Assembly: GCA_903837365.1 (NCBI GenBank)
Contig: CAILUF010000217.1
Span: forward strand, 1-6,054
Source: an uncultured Alphaproteobacteria bacterium
GTDB lineage: Bacteria; Pseudomonadota; Alphaproteobacteria; Rickettsiales; UBA1997
Length of the DNA: 6,054 bases
Direction of reading: 5' to 3'
Position 1 is the first letter of the stretch. The number at the start of each line of letters is the position of its first letter. Positions 1 to 5,982 of the stretch are shown piece by piece. The position numbers and the translations under genes were made by a program. The notes beneath the pieces were generated by a model, which was not told the DNA's origin, did no database searches, and was given only the letters and a program-made list of their open reading frames with translations.

Positions 1-3000
1 CAGGAGCATAAACAGCCTCTACTCGACCTATTGGCGAAGGATCTACTCTCTCAAATCTTCGAGCAATTGGTAAAATGCCATCATCCAATGGCATGTTAAG
101 CATGACATCTCCTAGATCAACTCCTCGAGGCACTCCACGATCCACAACTGGCGCCGCTCCAGCTCCGGGTAGTGGCGGAGGTGCTGGTGGTGCTCCAGGT
201 AAAGGCGGTGCAAAATACAATCCACGACCAACTCCTAAGGAAGATGCTCCATCTCCACGCACTGGCGCAGCGGGTGGCGCTGGAGGAGCTGGAGGCGCTG
301 GTGGCGCTCCTGCTCCACGTCCACCTGCTGGAGGTGCTGGTGGAGGTGCTGGTGGCGCCGGAGGAGCTGGTGGCATAAGTGGCTCTTCAAGGATAGTTGG
401 CAAGGCACTAAAAGCTCCGCGTCTTCCTTGTGAAGGTCCGCCAGCTCTTGGCTCAGACGGAGGCGCTGGTGGTGCCGGAGGTGGAGGCGTTCCAGCTCCT
501 GGTGGTGCTGGAGGTGCTGGAGGCGCTCCTGCTCCACGTCCACCTGCTGGAGGTGCCGGAGGTCCTGGTGGCGGAGGCGCTGGTGGCGCTGGTGGCGGAG
601 GTGCTGGTGGTGCTCCTGTTCCACGTCCACCTGCTGGAGGAGGAGGAGGCGGAGGTGGCGGTGGCGGTGGAGGTGCTCCAGCACTACCTGAAGAACCTGC
701 CGAAGAAGAGTAATCGCTCGCCACCGGGTAAGCAGTGCTTGATCTATATTCTTGAGCTAATGATGCATATTCTTTAACAAAATCCGTTCTTCTTTGTTCA
801 ATCTCATCAGTGATTGTTTTTAATTGCTGAGGATCAACATTTCCTCTTTGAAGATTTGTTAACTCTTGAATTTTTTGATCAAGAGTATCGCGATATCCTT
901 CGGTATTGGCGCTCATCCTTCCAACAATATCAGTCCTTAAATCTTTTTGAGTTTGCGAAATATCACTTCGATTTGCTAATTGAGAAGAATATGAATCTGT
1001 AAAATCTTGCAATTTGTCAATTCTGCGCATGTCGCCTTTCAGCAATTCATCAAATTTTTTAACATCATCGATAGTTTGAGAAAATGGACTTTGACGCAAA
1101 TCTCTAACAAAAGGCGTTGAGTTATAAACTAAATTTTCTTGTTTTTGCCAATCCTCTCGAGCCTTATAATCAGGAGTTAATCGCGCAACTTCATTTTTAG
1201 ATTCTTTGAGTTGATGCTCTATTTCAAAAAGTTTTGTAGCCTTTTTATAATCAGTAAGATAGTCGCGTTTTTGATCTTCAACTTCACGAACTATATTTTG
1301 GATTTGCTCAGGAGTTTTAGCGCTTTGTAATTCGTAAATTTTCTTTTCAAGATTAACTCTTAACGCATCGCCCTTTTCAATTACCTTATCGATTCCAAGA
1401 GTTTCTTGAGCGGTTTTTGATTTAGCGTAAGTATTAAAATGATTTTTTAATTCTTGAAGTGAGTTTTCATCGCGTTGCAATGCTCTACTTAAAGCTCGCG
1501 GATCTTGCATTTCTGCTGAAGAAAGCGGTTTTTCTAGAGGACGAACATAGCGCTCTTGATCCTTTCTCCAATTTTCGCTATCATATTTAATTCCGTTATC
1601 CAAGCGAAATTTATCAATTCCTGTCAAGATTGATTCAGCACGTGAATCAATAGCTCGCGATGTTTTGGTAATTTCATCATATTCAAGCTGTATCGCTCCT
1701 TGAGAAATCTTTGGCGCAACAACTTCACGCAACGGAGCTTTATATTCACTTAGTGATTCTTGATGATGCTTAGAAAATTCTTGATATTTTTTAGAAATTT
1801 CTTCACCTAATAATGGATTAACTTGCTTAAGTTTATCGGCAAAAATTTTAGCATCAGAACTTTCAATTAGGTTTGGTAATTCAGCAAATCTACGTTTCAC
1901 ATCGATATCTTTTCCATCGACATTTTGTATAATTGATTCTGCTTTTTGCTGAATTTCTCTAAGTCTATCTAATTCGTCAGGACTATAACCAATGCCAGCT
2001 TTACTAGCTTTACTCCTAATATCATCAACGAAATTTTTAGCCATTTGCGCTTTTTTAACAAGAGTTTCTCGACGCTTTTTAACAATTTTATTGTTTGAAT
2101 TTAACTGATCCACAACATCGTCAATCCTATCTAATTCCTCACCGTAAACTTCCGCTTTTCTTTCGAGTGCTTCAAGAATTTTTTTATCAATTTTATCTAA
2201 GTCAGTTTTTATTTTATTTTGACCTTCGCGAACTAAACCATTTTTACTTTCTTTATCCCAAATTAATTTATCACCGAAACCTGCGTCACTAGAAATTCCT
2301 GGGCTTATAAAATTATTTTCCATTTTTTGCAAAATATCTCCTAGCGATGATTTATCGATATTTGAAGCAAATAAACCTTTTCCAAGCTGACCTTGTGCCA
2401 TATTCTCTCGAACATCAAGAATTTCTTTCATCGACATTTTGTCGATATCTTGTTCGAGATTTGCAACCTTCTCTTGTAACTTAGAATTTAATAATTCTTC
2501 CATTGAGCCTTTGCCTTCCTTGCCCGTTAGGTAATCGAATTGCACAGCTTTTTCAAATAAGGATTTTCCATCATCTTCAAGCATTGATCTTACCAATTGA
2601 TGCTTTAAACCTTCTTGAGCTTCAAAAGCTCCCGATACTTTTAACTTTTCACTTAATTGCTGTTTAATATCTTCCTTAGCTAGATCACGAAGTTTGGATT
2701 TTTTATTATCGCGACGATTAATTTGTTTTTGTTTTTTTCCACGATTTATTTTTGATTCGTTTTGATCAATCCCGCCAACGCCACTTAAATCCTCGCGCAA
2801 ATCTTCAGCCAATCTTCTTTGCAATAATTCATTATGACCTTCGGCCATTTCTTTATAAGCATCTGGACGCAATCTTTTATCAATAAAATTTACATAGGAT
2901 AATGGATTAAATCTCGCAAAACCTTTACGCCCATATTCTTCGATTTGAGCTTTACGATCAAAATTTTGACGAGCCAATTCTGGATTACCTTTTACATCTC

Positions 3001-5797
3001 CAATTATCTCATGCTTGGCACGCGATAACAAATAAGGCAACATTTTTGTTACAGGATTTTGTTTGGCATTTTCCCATTTTTTTTCATTGCGGAATTTTAA
3101 ATCTTGCAAATGAGCCAAATATTTTGCCTTATCTTCGTCATTTGTAAATAACCTTGCTGCCTGGCTAGATGAGTGCTCCACATTACTTCTTAAAAAACTT
3201 TTAACAGAGGAATCTTTTAAATAATTTTCAACTTTCCTGACACCTGCACCATCGTAAAGATTATTCTTTGCCCAATCTTTAGCATCTTCGCGTAATTTTT
3301 GACGAAGTTCTTTACCTACTAAACCCTGCTCTTTCAATTCCTGAGCCTTGTCTCTAATAAAATCTTTCAAGCCATCGCGAACTAAAACCCGATCTAAAAC
3401 TTTACCGATATTTTTTCCATCAACACCTAAAAGAGCCATTTTTGTTGGATCTTGCGCAATTCTTCTAGCGAGATTTTTCATGGCATTGGCACGAATATGC
3501 CGATCCAAATCTTTTCCTTCCTTACCTTTAGCAATGCCATCTTGCCTCGCATCATTAATTGCTCCTTCAATTACTGCGTCACGCATTCTGGTGCGTGGAC
3601 CGCGAAATGGAATTTTTTTGCCAATTGCATTCCACGCATCAGCAACACCCGTAGCTCTTGCGGCATATGTTGCGCCACTAACTGCCATTCCGGCTCCACG
3701 TACAGCGTATGATCCAAGAGTTTTAGCTGCCGAACCTGCCAGACCAATCGCACTATTTAGCATCTGAGAAGCTAAGCCAAATCCACTTTCGCCGAAACCT
3801 ACCTTAGTCGTAGTATCTTGATTGGGAACTCCTCCAATTGAAATTAAAGTTCCAGCAATACTAGAAACGCGATCAACGATTTGCTGCATAATGAAAATTA
3901 CTCCAGCAATCTTAACAATCATTATTAACCACTCGAACAGAGAGCGGTCAAGACCTTGTGTTTGTAGGATATATAAATAAACCGGTGGAATTCCCTTTTG
4001 CATTCCGCAAACTTTATAATAAAATAAATCAGTAAAAAATTTATCAATAGTCATCAAGAATGGCGATAGAACTAAAAACAATAAAGCCATTTCAAGGGCT
4101 CGCGATCCTAGAAAAGAAAGCCACGACTTAAACATGTCACTAGTTTTTGAAAATAATACAAAAACGATAAATACCGGTCCCAAGGATAATACAAAAATCA
4201 TCTTAAGCATTGTAACCAAGTAAATACTAGCAATCATTAACATCACATAAATAAAATAAAAAATTAACGCATAAGTTATTAGGAAAATTATTATACCATT
4301 AAAAGTGCTTGCTCCACCATCACCCATCACTCCTGCTAATTTTTTTGCCACAGATGGTGACAATAATTTTTTCATAATCATATCGGGATAGGAAAATCGC
4401 GTTGCGTTACTGCCATCAATTCCTCTGCCCCCTTGAGCAATAAAATTTAAATTACTTGAATCTCCTGTCGCGGTATCAGTTGACATCATAATCATCGCCA
4501 TCAAATCATCCATGCCATTTTTAAAAAAATTAACCACGAAAGTGTTATACATTCCCCAGCTATCTGCACTCGTAAATAAAATCACTAAAGATAATTTTAA
4601 AATTATCATCGATATTTCTTTTCTACTCATCTCAACAAGACCCATTAAATATGCGCCTCCAAAGAACATGATATAGGTTGACAAACAAAGCTTCAGCAAC
4701 AATTTAAATTGATCATTATTTACTATGGCGTTAAATAAAAATTCTAAAACTCCGCCAGTTCTAACTCCAGCTTGATTTTTTTCGCCGAGAATAACATCTT
4801 CAACCATTGAAACTATGTATTCAAGAATAAAGGATTGACTTTCTGAACCAGTTCCTCCTGAAAAATAAAAATTATATTTTCCAGCATTATCATCGTAATA
4901 ACTGTCATACAAGATAATTTTTACAACCTCGTTAGAGCCATGATAGGTGAATCCCGGAGTTGATGTGCTGACCGTTGGAAGATTATTATTCAAGCCATCA
5001 TTTTTTATAAAGATTGAATCATTTGGACTACGAAAAACATAGCGCGTAACATTATTGCCATTTTTAATACATGCGCCATTAGCGTCTCTGGCAACTGGAC
5101 AATATTCTTCTTGACTGAGCATGTGATAAGCTCGCGCTGGAGTTTCGCCACCGCTTATTCCCCACAATGAAATATAAGCGCCCATTCCTCTATCCAATCG
5201 ACAAATTGATTGATCGCTACCTTTTCTATATTGACGATTTTCGTTGTAAGGAGTTTTTTCTAAAGAATTTCTAATTTGATGATAGACGCCATATTTCAAA
5301 ACATAATCATTGCCCCTGGGATTACAGGTGCAGGAATCTGCATCGGAATAATTGGAAGCATCACAAGTTGCTTTATCGCCATTGCTTTTATTTTCACCTT
5401 CAGGATTTTGTCCGTAAGCACTATGGCAAATACAATTTTGTTTGAGACTGGTATCGGTAATATCTTTACTACAAAATTTGCAAATTGGAAAAGCATCAAC
5501 TTGATCTTGAGTGGTTGCCGATGAGCCACCCGTAAAAATCCAACCTCCGGTCATATAAACGGTAATTTTATCGCCATTAGTTTTTAATCCAGTATCAAAC
5601 CACTCAGCTCTTTGTCCACCAGTATAATGATCATATTGCCCAACAACATTAACTTTCATGTTGCGCATATTGGAGTCAAGATTAACAGGAATTATTGAAA
5701 ATTCATCAGCTTCCACGCAGGAATCATCGCAAGAAAAAAGTTGCAAGGCAAGAGCCAAGAGTATTAAGAGCTTATTTAGTCCCCTAAATTTAAACAT
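1..5797 (-). CDS. Extended VirB6/TrbL-family type IV secretion inner-membrane protein, 3' end outside the window
   Basis: The frame is open from an ATG at 5797-5795 through 1932 codons to the left edge, with no stop. The product should be an inner-membrane channel component of a P-type (vir/rvh) type IV secretion system. Evidence: a lipoprotein-like signal peptide ending LFSC (C23); a Cys-rich domain opening CDDSCVEADEF and carrying a WFDTGLKTNGD...GGW stretch, like the extended VirB6 proteins of Rickettsiales as I remember them; about six hydrophobic segments between residues 366 and 655; and a VirB6-like GPVFIVFVLF-S-K-T-x3-F-K-x-W stretch at 540-559. Classical VirB6 has about 300 residues, so this protein is more than six times that length. 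The rest is a charged helical extension (733-1690), a Pro-rich block (1707-1880) and a tail. The ATG is the first in the frame after an upstream TAA and gives a complete signal peptide; no clear Shine-Dalgarno precedes it. Family assignment is confident. The paralog letter (virB6-2, -3, -4 or rvhB6a-e) cannot be told, so no symbol is given. Confidence 0.88.
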   Translation of the reverse strand, partial: MFKFRGLNKLLILLALALQLFSCDDSCVEADEFSIIPVNLDSNMRNMKVNVVGQYDHYTGGQRAEWFDTGLKTNGDKITVYMTGGWIFTGGSSATTQDQVDAFPICKFCSKDITDTSLKQNCICHSAYGQNPEGENKSNGDKATCDASNYSDADSCTCNPRGNDYVLKYGVYHQIRNSLEKTPYNENRQYRKGSDQSICRLDRGMGAYISLWGISGGETPARAYHMLSQEEYCPVARDANGACIKNGNNVTRYVFRSPNDSIFIKNDGLNNNLPTVSTSTPGFTYHGSNEVVKIILYDSYYDDNAGKYNFYFSGGTGSESQSFILEYIVSMVEDVILGEKNQAGVRTGGVLEFLFNAIVNNDQFKLLLKLCLSTYIMFFGGAYLMGLVEMSRKEISMIILKLSLVILFTSADSWGMYNTFVVNFFKNGMDDLMAMIMMSTDTATGDSSNLNFIAQGGRGIDGSNATRFSYPDMIMKKLLSPSVAKKLAGVMGDGGASTFNGIIIFLITYALIFYFIYVMLMIASIYLVTMLKMIFVLSLGPVFIVFVLFSKTSDMFKSWLSFLGSRALEMALLFLVLSPFLMTIDKFFTDLFYYKVCGMQKGIPPVYLYILQTQGLDRSLFEWLIMIVKIAGVIFIMQQIVDRVSSIAGTLISIGGVPNQDTTTKVGFGESGFGLASQMLNSAIGLAGSAAKTLGSYAVRGAGMAVSGATYAARATGVADAWNAIGKKIPFRGPRTRMRDAVIEGAINDARQDGIAKGKEGKDLDRHIRANAMKNLARRIAQDPTKMALLGVDGKNIGKVLDRVLVRDGLKDFIRDKAQELKEQGLVGKELRQKLREDAKDWAKNNLYDGAGVRKVENYLKDSSVKSFLRSNVEHSSSQAARLFTNDEDKAKYLAHLQDLKFRNEKKWENAKQNPVTKMLPYLLSRAKHEIIGDVKGNPELARQNFDRKAQIEEYGRKGFARFNPLSYVNFIDKRLRPDAYKEMAEGHNELLQRRLAEDLREDLSGVGGIDQNESKINRGKKQKQINRRDNKKSKLRDLAKEDIKQQLSEKLKVSGAFEAQEGLKHQLVRSMLEDDGKSLFEKAVQFDYLTGKEGKGSMEELLNSKLQEKVANLEQDIDKMSMKEILDVRENMAQGQLGKGLFASNIDKSSLGDILQKMENNFISPGISSDAGFGDKLIWDKESKNGLVREGQNKIKTDLDKIDKKILEALERKAEVYGEELDRIDDVVDQLNSNNKIVKKRRETLVKKAQMAKNFVDDIRSKASKAGIGYSPDELDRLREIQQKAESIIQNVDGKDIDVKRRFAELPNLIESSDAKIFADKLKQVNPLLGEEISKKYQEFSKHHQESLSEYKAPLREVVAPKISQGAIQLEYDEITKTSRAIDSRAESILTGIDKFRLDNGIKYDSENWRKDQERYVRPLEKPLSSAEMQDPRALSRALQRDENSLQELKNHFNTYAKSKTAQETLGIDKVIEKGDALRVNLEKKIYELQSAKTPEQIQNIVREVEDQKRDYLTDYKKATKLFEIEHQLKESKNEVARLTPDYKAREDWQKQENLVYNSTPFVRDLRQSPFSQTIDDVKKFDELLKGDMRRIDKLQDFTDSYSSQLANRSDISQTQKDLRTDIVGRMSANTEGYRDTLDQKIQELTNLQRGNVDPQQLKTITDEIEQRRTDFVKEYASLAQEYRSSTAYPVASDYSSSAGSSGSAGAPPPPPPPPPPPPPAGGRGTGAPPAPPPPAPPAPPPPGPPAPPAGGRGAGAPPAPPAPPGAGTPPPPAPPAPPSEPRAGGPSQGRRGAFSALPTILEEPLMPPAPPAPPAPPPAPPAGGRGAGAPPAPPAPPAPPAAPVRGDGASSLGVGRGLYFAPPLPGAPPAPPPLPGAGAAPVVDRGVPRGVDLGDVMLNMPLDDGILPIARRFERVDPSPIGRVEAVYAP
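2..157 (-). other. Non-repetitive tail after the proline-rich region (residues 1881-1932, continuing outside)
   Basis: After the last PPPLPGAG the protein returns to ordinary sequence, beginning AAPVVDRGVPRGVDLGDVML and going on with mixed acidic and basic residues (LDDG, IARRFERVD) to the window edge. The return to a normal composition shows that the proline-rich block is internal and linked to a further segment of unknown length. I searched by eye for a WH2-type actin-binding motif here and found none. No function can be assigned. Confidence 0.5.
303..337 (-). repeat. 35-base direct repeat, copy 1
   Basis: These 35 bases are identical to those at 522-556 and encode part of the PPAGGRGAGAPP unit near residue 1822. 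Such exact identity between two coding repeats suggests recent duplication or gene conversion within the proline-rich region. Confidence 0.85.
522..556 (-). repeat. 35-base direct repeat, copy 2
   Basis: This copy is identical to the one at 303-337 and encodes the PPAGGRGAGAPP unit near residue 1749. The two copies are 219 bases apart start to start, which is a whole number of codons (73), so recombination between them would keep the frame. Confidence 0.85.
609..640 (-). repeat. Diverged third copy of the coding repeat
   Basis: This segment matches copies 1 and 2 with a few substitutions and encodes PPAGGRGTGAPP (Thr for Ala) near residue 1720, directly after the 13-proline run. It stands 87 bases (29 codons) from copy 2, again a multiple of three. 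Confidence 0.75.
728..3601 (-). other. Charged, mostly helical C-terminal extension with coiled-coil character (residues 733-1690)
   Basis: About 960 residues are dominated by Lys, Glu, Asp, Gln, Leu and Ile, with no cysteine and few prolines. Many stretches show the leucine/isoleucine spacing and alternating charge of long helices or coiled coils, for example KDFIRDKAQELKEQGLVG near 811-828, DLDKIDKKILEALERKAEVY near 1199-1218 and YRDTLDQKIQELTNLQ near 1635-1650. A strongly basic patch lies at about 1019-1037. I see no ankyrin, TPR or enzyme motif and no long internal repeat. Extended VirB6 proteins of Rickettsiales are known to carry long, poorly conserved extensions; their role is not settled. 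A filament-like or scaffold role for this part is inference. Confidence 0.6.
3647..3799 (-). other. Gly/Ala/Ser-rich amphipathic segment after the membrane core (residues 667-717)
   Basis: Just after the last hydrophobic segment lies a stretch rich in Gly, Ala and Ser with regularly spaced small residues (SGFGLASQML, AIGLAGSAAK, VRGAGMAVSGATYAA). It is mildly hydrophobic but too small-residue-rich and polar for a standard transmembrane helix. Similar Gly/Ala stretches follow the last helix in many TrbL/VirB6 proteins. It could be a membrane-surface or helix-packing segment, or a weak extra membrane helix, which would reverse the predicted side of the C-terminal extension. Confidence 0.45.
3818..4840 (-). 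other. VirB6/TrbL membrane core (residues 320-660)
   Basis: Hydrophobic segments lie at about 366-388, 394-411, 500-525, 530-550, 560-583 and 621-645. The 88 residues between the second and third segments correspond in place to the large central periplasmic loop of Agrobacterium VirB6. The stretch G540-P541-V-F-I...L548-F549...T552...F556..W559 resembles the conserved GP(L/V)FI...LF..T...F..W stretch of the family, including a tryptophan after the helix. Short basic turns (SRKE at 391-394, LKM at 531-533) fit cytoplasmic loops. In known systems this part sits in the inner membrane and contributes to the substrate channel. Six helices would put the long C-terminal extension on the same side as the N-terminal domain, five would put it in the cytoplasm; reading alone does not decide. 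Confidence 0.85.
4838..5731 (-). other. Cysteine-rich extracytoplasmic domain of the VirB6-like protein (residues 23-320)
   Basis: This roughly 300-residue region follows the signal peptide and precedes the first clear membrane helix, so it should lie in the periplasm. It holds twelve cysteines: C23, C27, C106, C109, C122, C124, C145, C156, C158, C199, C233 and C243, including a CxxC (106-109) and two CxC pairs (122-124, 156-158). It is polar and rich in Asn, Asp, Gly and Tyr, with a beta-like look in places (KITVYMTGGW, EVVKIILYDSYY). The rest of the protein has only two cysteines, C371 and C597. The pattern suggests disulfides, or less likely a metal site, in a secreted domain. I do not recognise a fold; the N-terminal domains of long Rickettsiales VirB6 proteins are the closest thing I know. 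Confidence 0.65.
5729..5797 (-). other. Signal peptide with probable lipobox (residues 1-23)
   Basis: The N-terminus has three basic residues (K3, R5, K9), then a Leu/Ala hydrophobic stretch (L10 to L20) and the sequence L20-F21-S22-C23. This matches a signal peptidase II lipobox except for the bulky F at -2. Cleavage would leave a lipidated C23 followed by D24-D25. In E. coli-type sorting an Asp at +2 keeps a lipoprotein in the inner membrane, which would fit a protein with a polytopic membrane core; whether the rule applies in this organism is inference. An uncleaved signal anchor or signal peptidase I cleavage is the alternative. Confidence 0.7.
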
Positions 5798-5982
5798 CGC
5801 AAATGGTAAAATAAATAAAATTAAATGATTAATCCAAGTTAAAATAAAAACCTTGCACGAAAAGTGCAAAACAAATTATTAAAATTAACGCAAAAAAAAC
5901 ATTGTTATTTTACCTTAAAGTAAATTTAAAATTTTTATAAAATAATATTTGGAAGAAAAATAAATCTATAGATAATCAAAGG
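5798..5982. other. AT-rich intergenic gap between tRNA-Leu and the VirB6-like gene
   Basis: These 185 bases have no coding potential on either strand and are almost entirely A and T apart from the hairpin/promoter candidate at 5841-5869. No clear Shine-Dalgarno sequence precedes the start at 5797: the bases before it read TTTACCATTTGCG on the minus strand. A 10-base palindrome, ATCTATAGAT, lies at 5964-5973 close to the tRNA 3' end, too short and AT-rich to be assigned a role. Confidence 0.6.
5841..5869 (-). promoter_or_regulatory. Hairpin with T-rich tail that also fits a promoter, between tRNA-Leu and the VirB6-like gene
   Basis: On the minus strand TTGCAC-TTTTC-GTGCAA forms a perfect 6-bp stem with a 5-base loop, followed after GG by TTTTTATTTT. 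This could be a weak intrinsic terminator ending the tRNA transcript. The same bases also read as a promoter: TTGCAC (5869-5864), exactly 17 bases, then TATTTT (5846-5841). That would start transcription some 35-40 bases before the ATG. Both elements are imperfect: the stem is short and the -35 match is only the TTG. The sequence cannot tell which reading is right. Confidence 0.35.

Larger units (their letters stand above)
158..679 (-). repeat. Proline-rich, FH1-like repeat region of the VirB6-like protein (residues 1707-1880)
   Basis: This section is built almost wholly of Pro, Ala and Gly: a run of 13 consecutive prolines (1709-1721), many APP/PPAPP units, three PPAGGRG(A/T)GAPPAPP units (starting near 1720, 1749 and 1822), and two LPGA turns near its end (FAPPLPGAPP and PPPLPGAG). 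Two non-repetitive inserts break it: about 1781-1808 (SEPRAGG...TILEEPLM) and 1845-1861 (VRGDGASSLGVGRGLY). The DNA is sharply more GC-rich than its surroundings, as Pro/Ala/Gly codons require. The prolines use a mix of CCT, CCA and CCG, and the frame stays open to the window edge, so the protein sequence appears to be under selection. It looks like FH1-type profilin/SH3 ligands of eukaryotes or an extended TonB-like spacer; neither role is shown. Confidence 0.9.

Noticed and set aside
2..157. WH2 actin-binding motif after the proline-rich region, as in RickA-type nucleators
   Set aside because: No LLxxI...LKK-type pattern is present in the visible tail or in the inserts within the proline-rich block; it could only lie beyond the window.
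158..679. CRISPR array or other DNA-level repeat array
   Set aside because: The repeats are irregular, in frame, built of Pro/Ala/Gly codons, and lack unique spacers of constant length.
75..713. Plus-strand open frame for a 212-residue Gly-rich, collagen-like protein
   Set aside because: It is the antisense image of the proline-rich codons (CCN/GCN/GGN read backwards as GGN/GGC). Its open state follows from the lack of stop codons in this GC-rich tract, and the minus-strand frame through the same bases is part of a 1932-codon protein.
172..777. Further overlapping plus- and minus-strand frames in the proline-rich region (172-378, 430-777, and minus 235-684)
   Set aside because: They are low-complexity shadows of the same triplet repeats in other frames, rich in Leu/Val or His/Gln, with no independent start signal.
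814..2292. Small plus-strand frames at 814-1002 and 2095-2292
   Set aside because: They lie antisense to the continuous minus-strand frame encoding the helical extension and show no recognisable protein features.
3348..3767. Plus-strand frames at 3348-3767 and 3452-3712 and a minus frame at 3571-3753
   Set aside because: All overlap the Gly/Ala-rich segment and the start of the helical extension in other frames; the VirB6-like frame is intact across them.
5276..5529. Hydrophobic plus-strand frame at 5276-5524 and minus frame at 5296-5529
   Set aside because: They overlap the Cys-rich domain of the VirB6-like protein in other frames. The isoleucine-rich look comes from antisense AT-rich codons, not from a membrane protein.
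5964..5973. Perfect palindrome ATCTATAGAT near the tRNA 3' end as an operator or attachment site
   Set aside because: Ten AT-rich bases in an AT-rich gap are easily expected by chance and no second copy was noticed.
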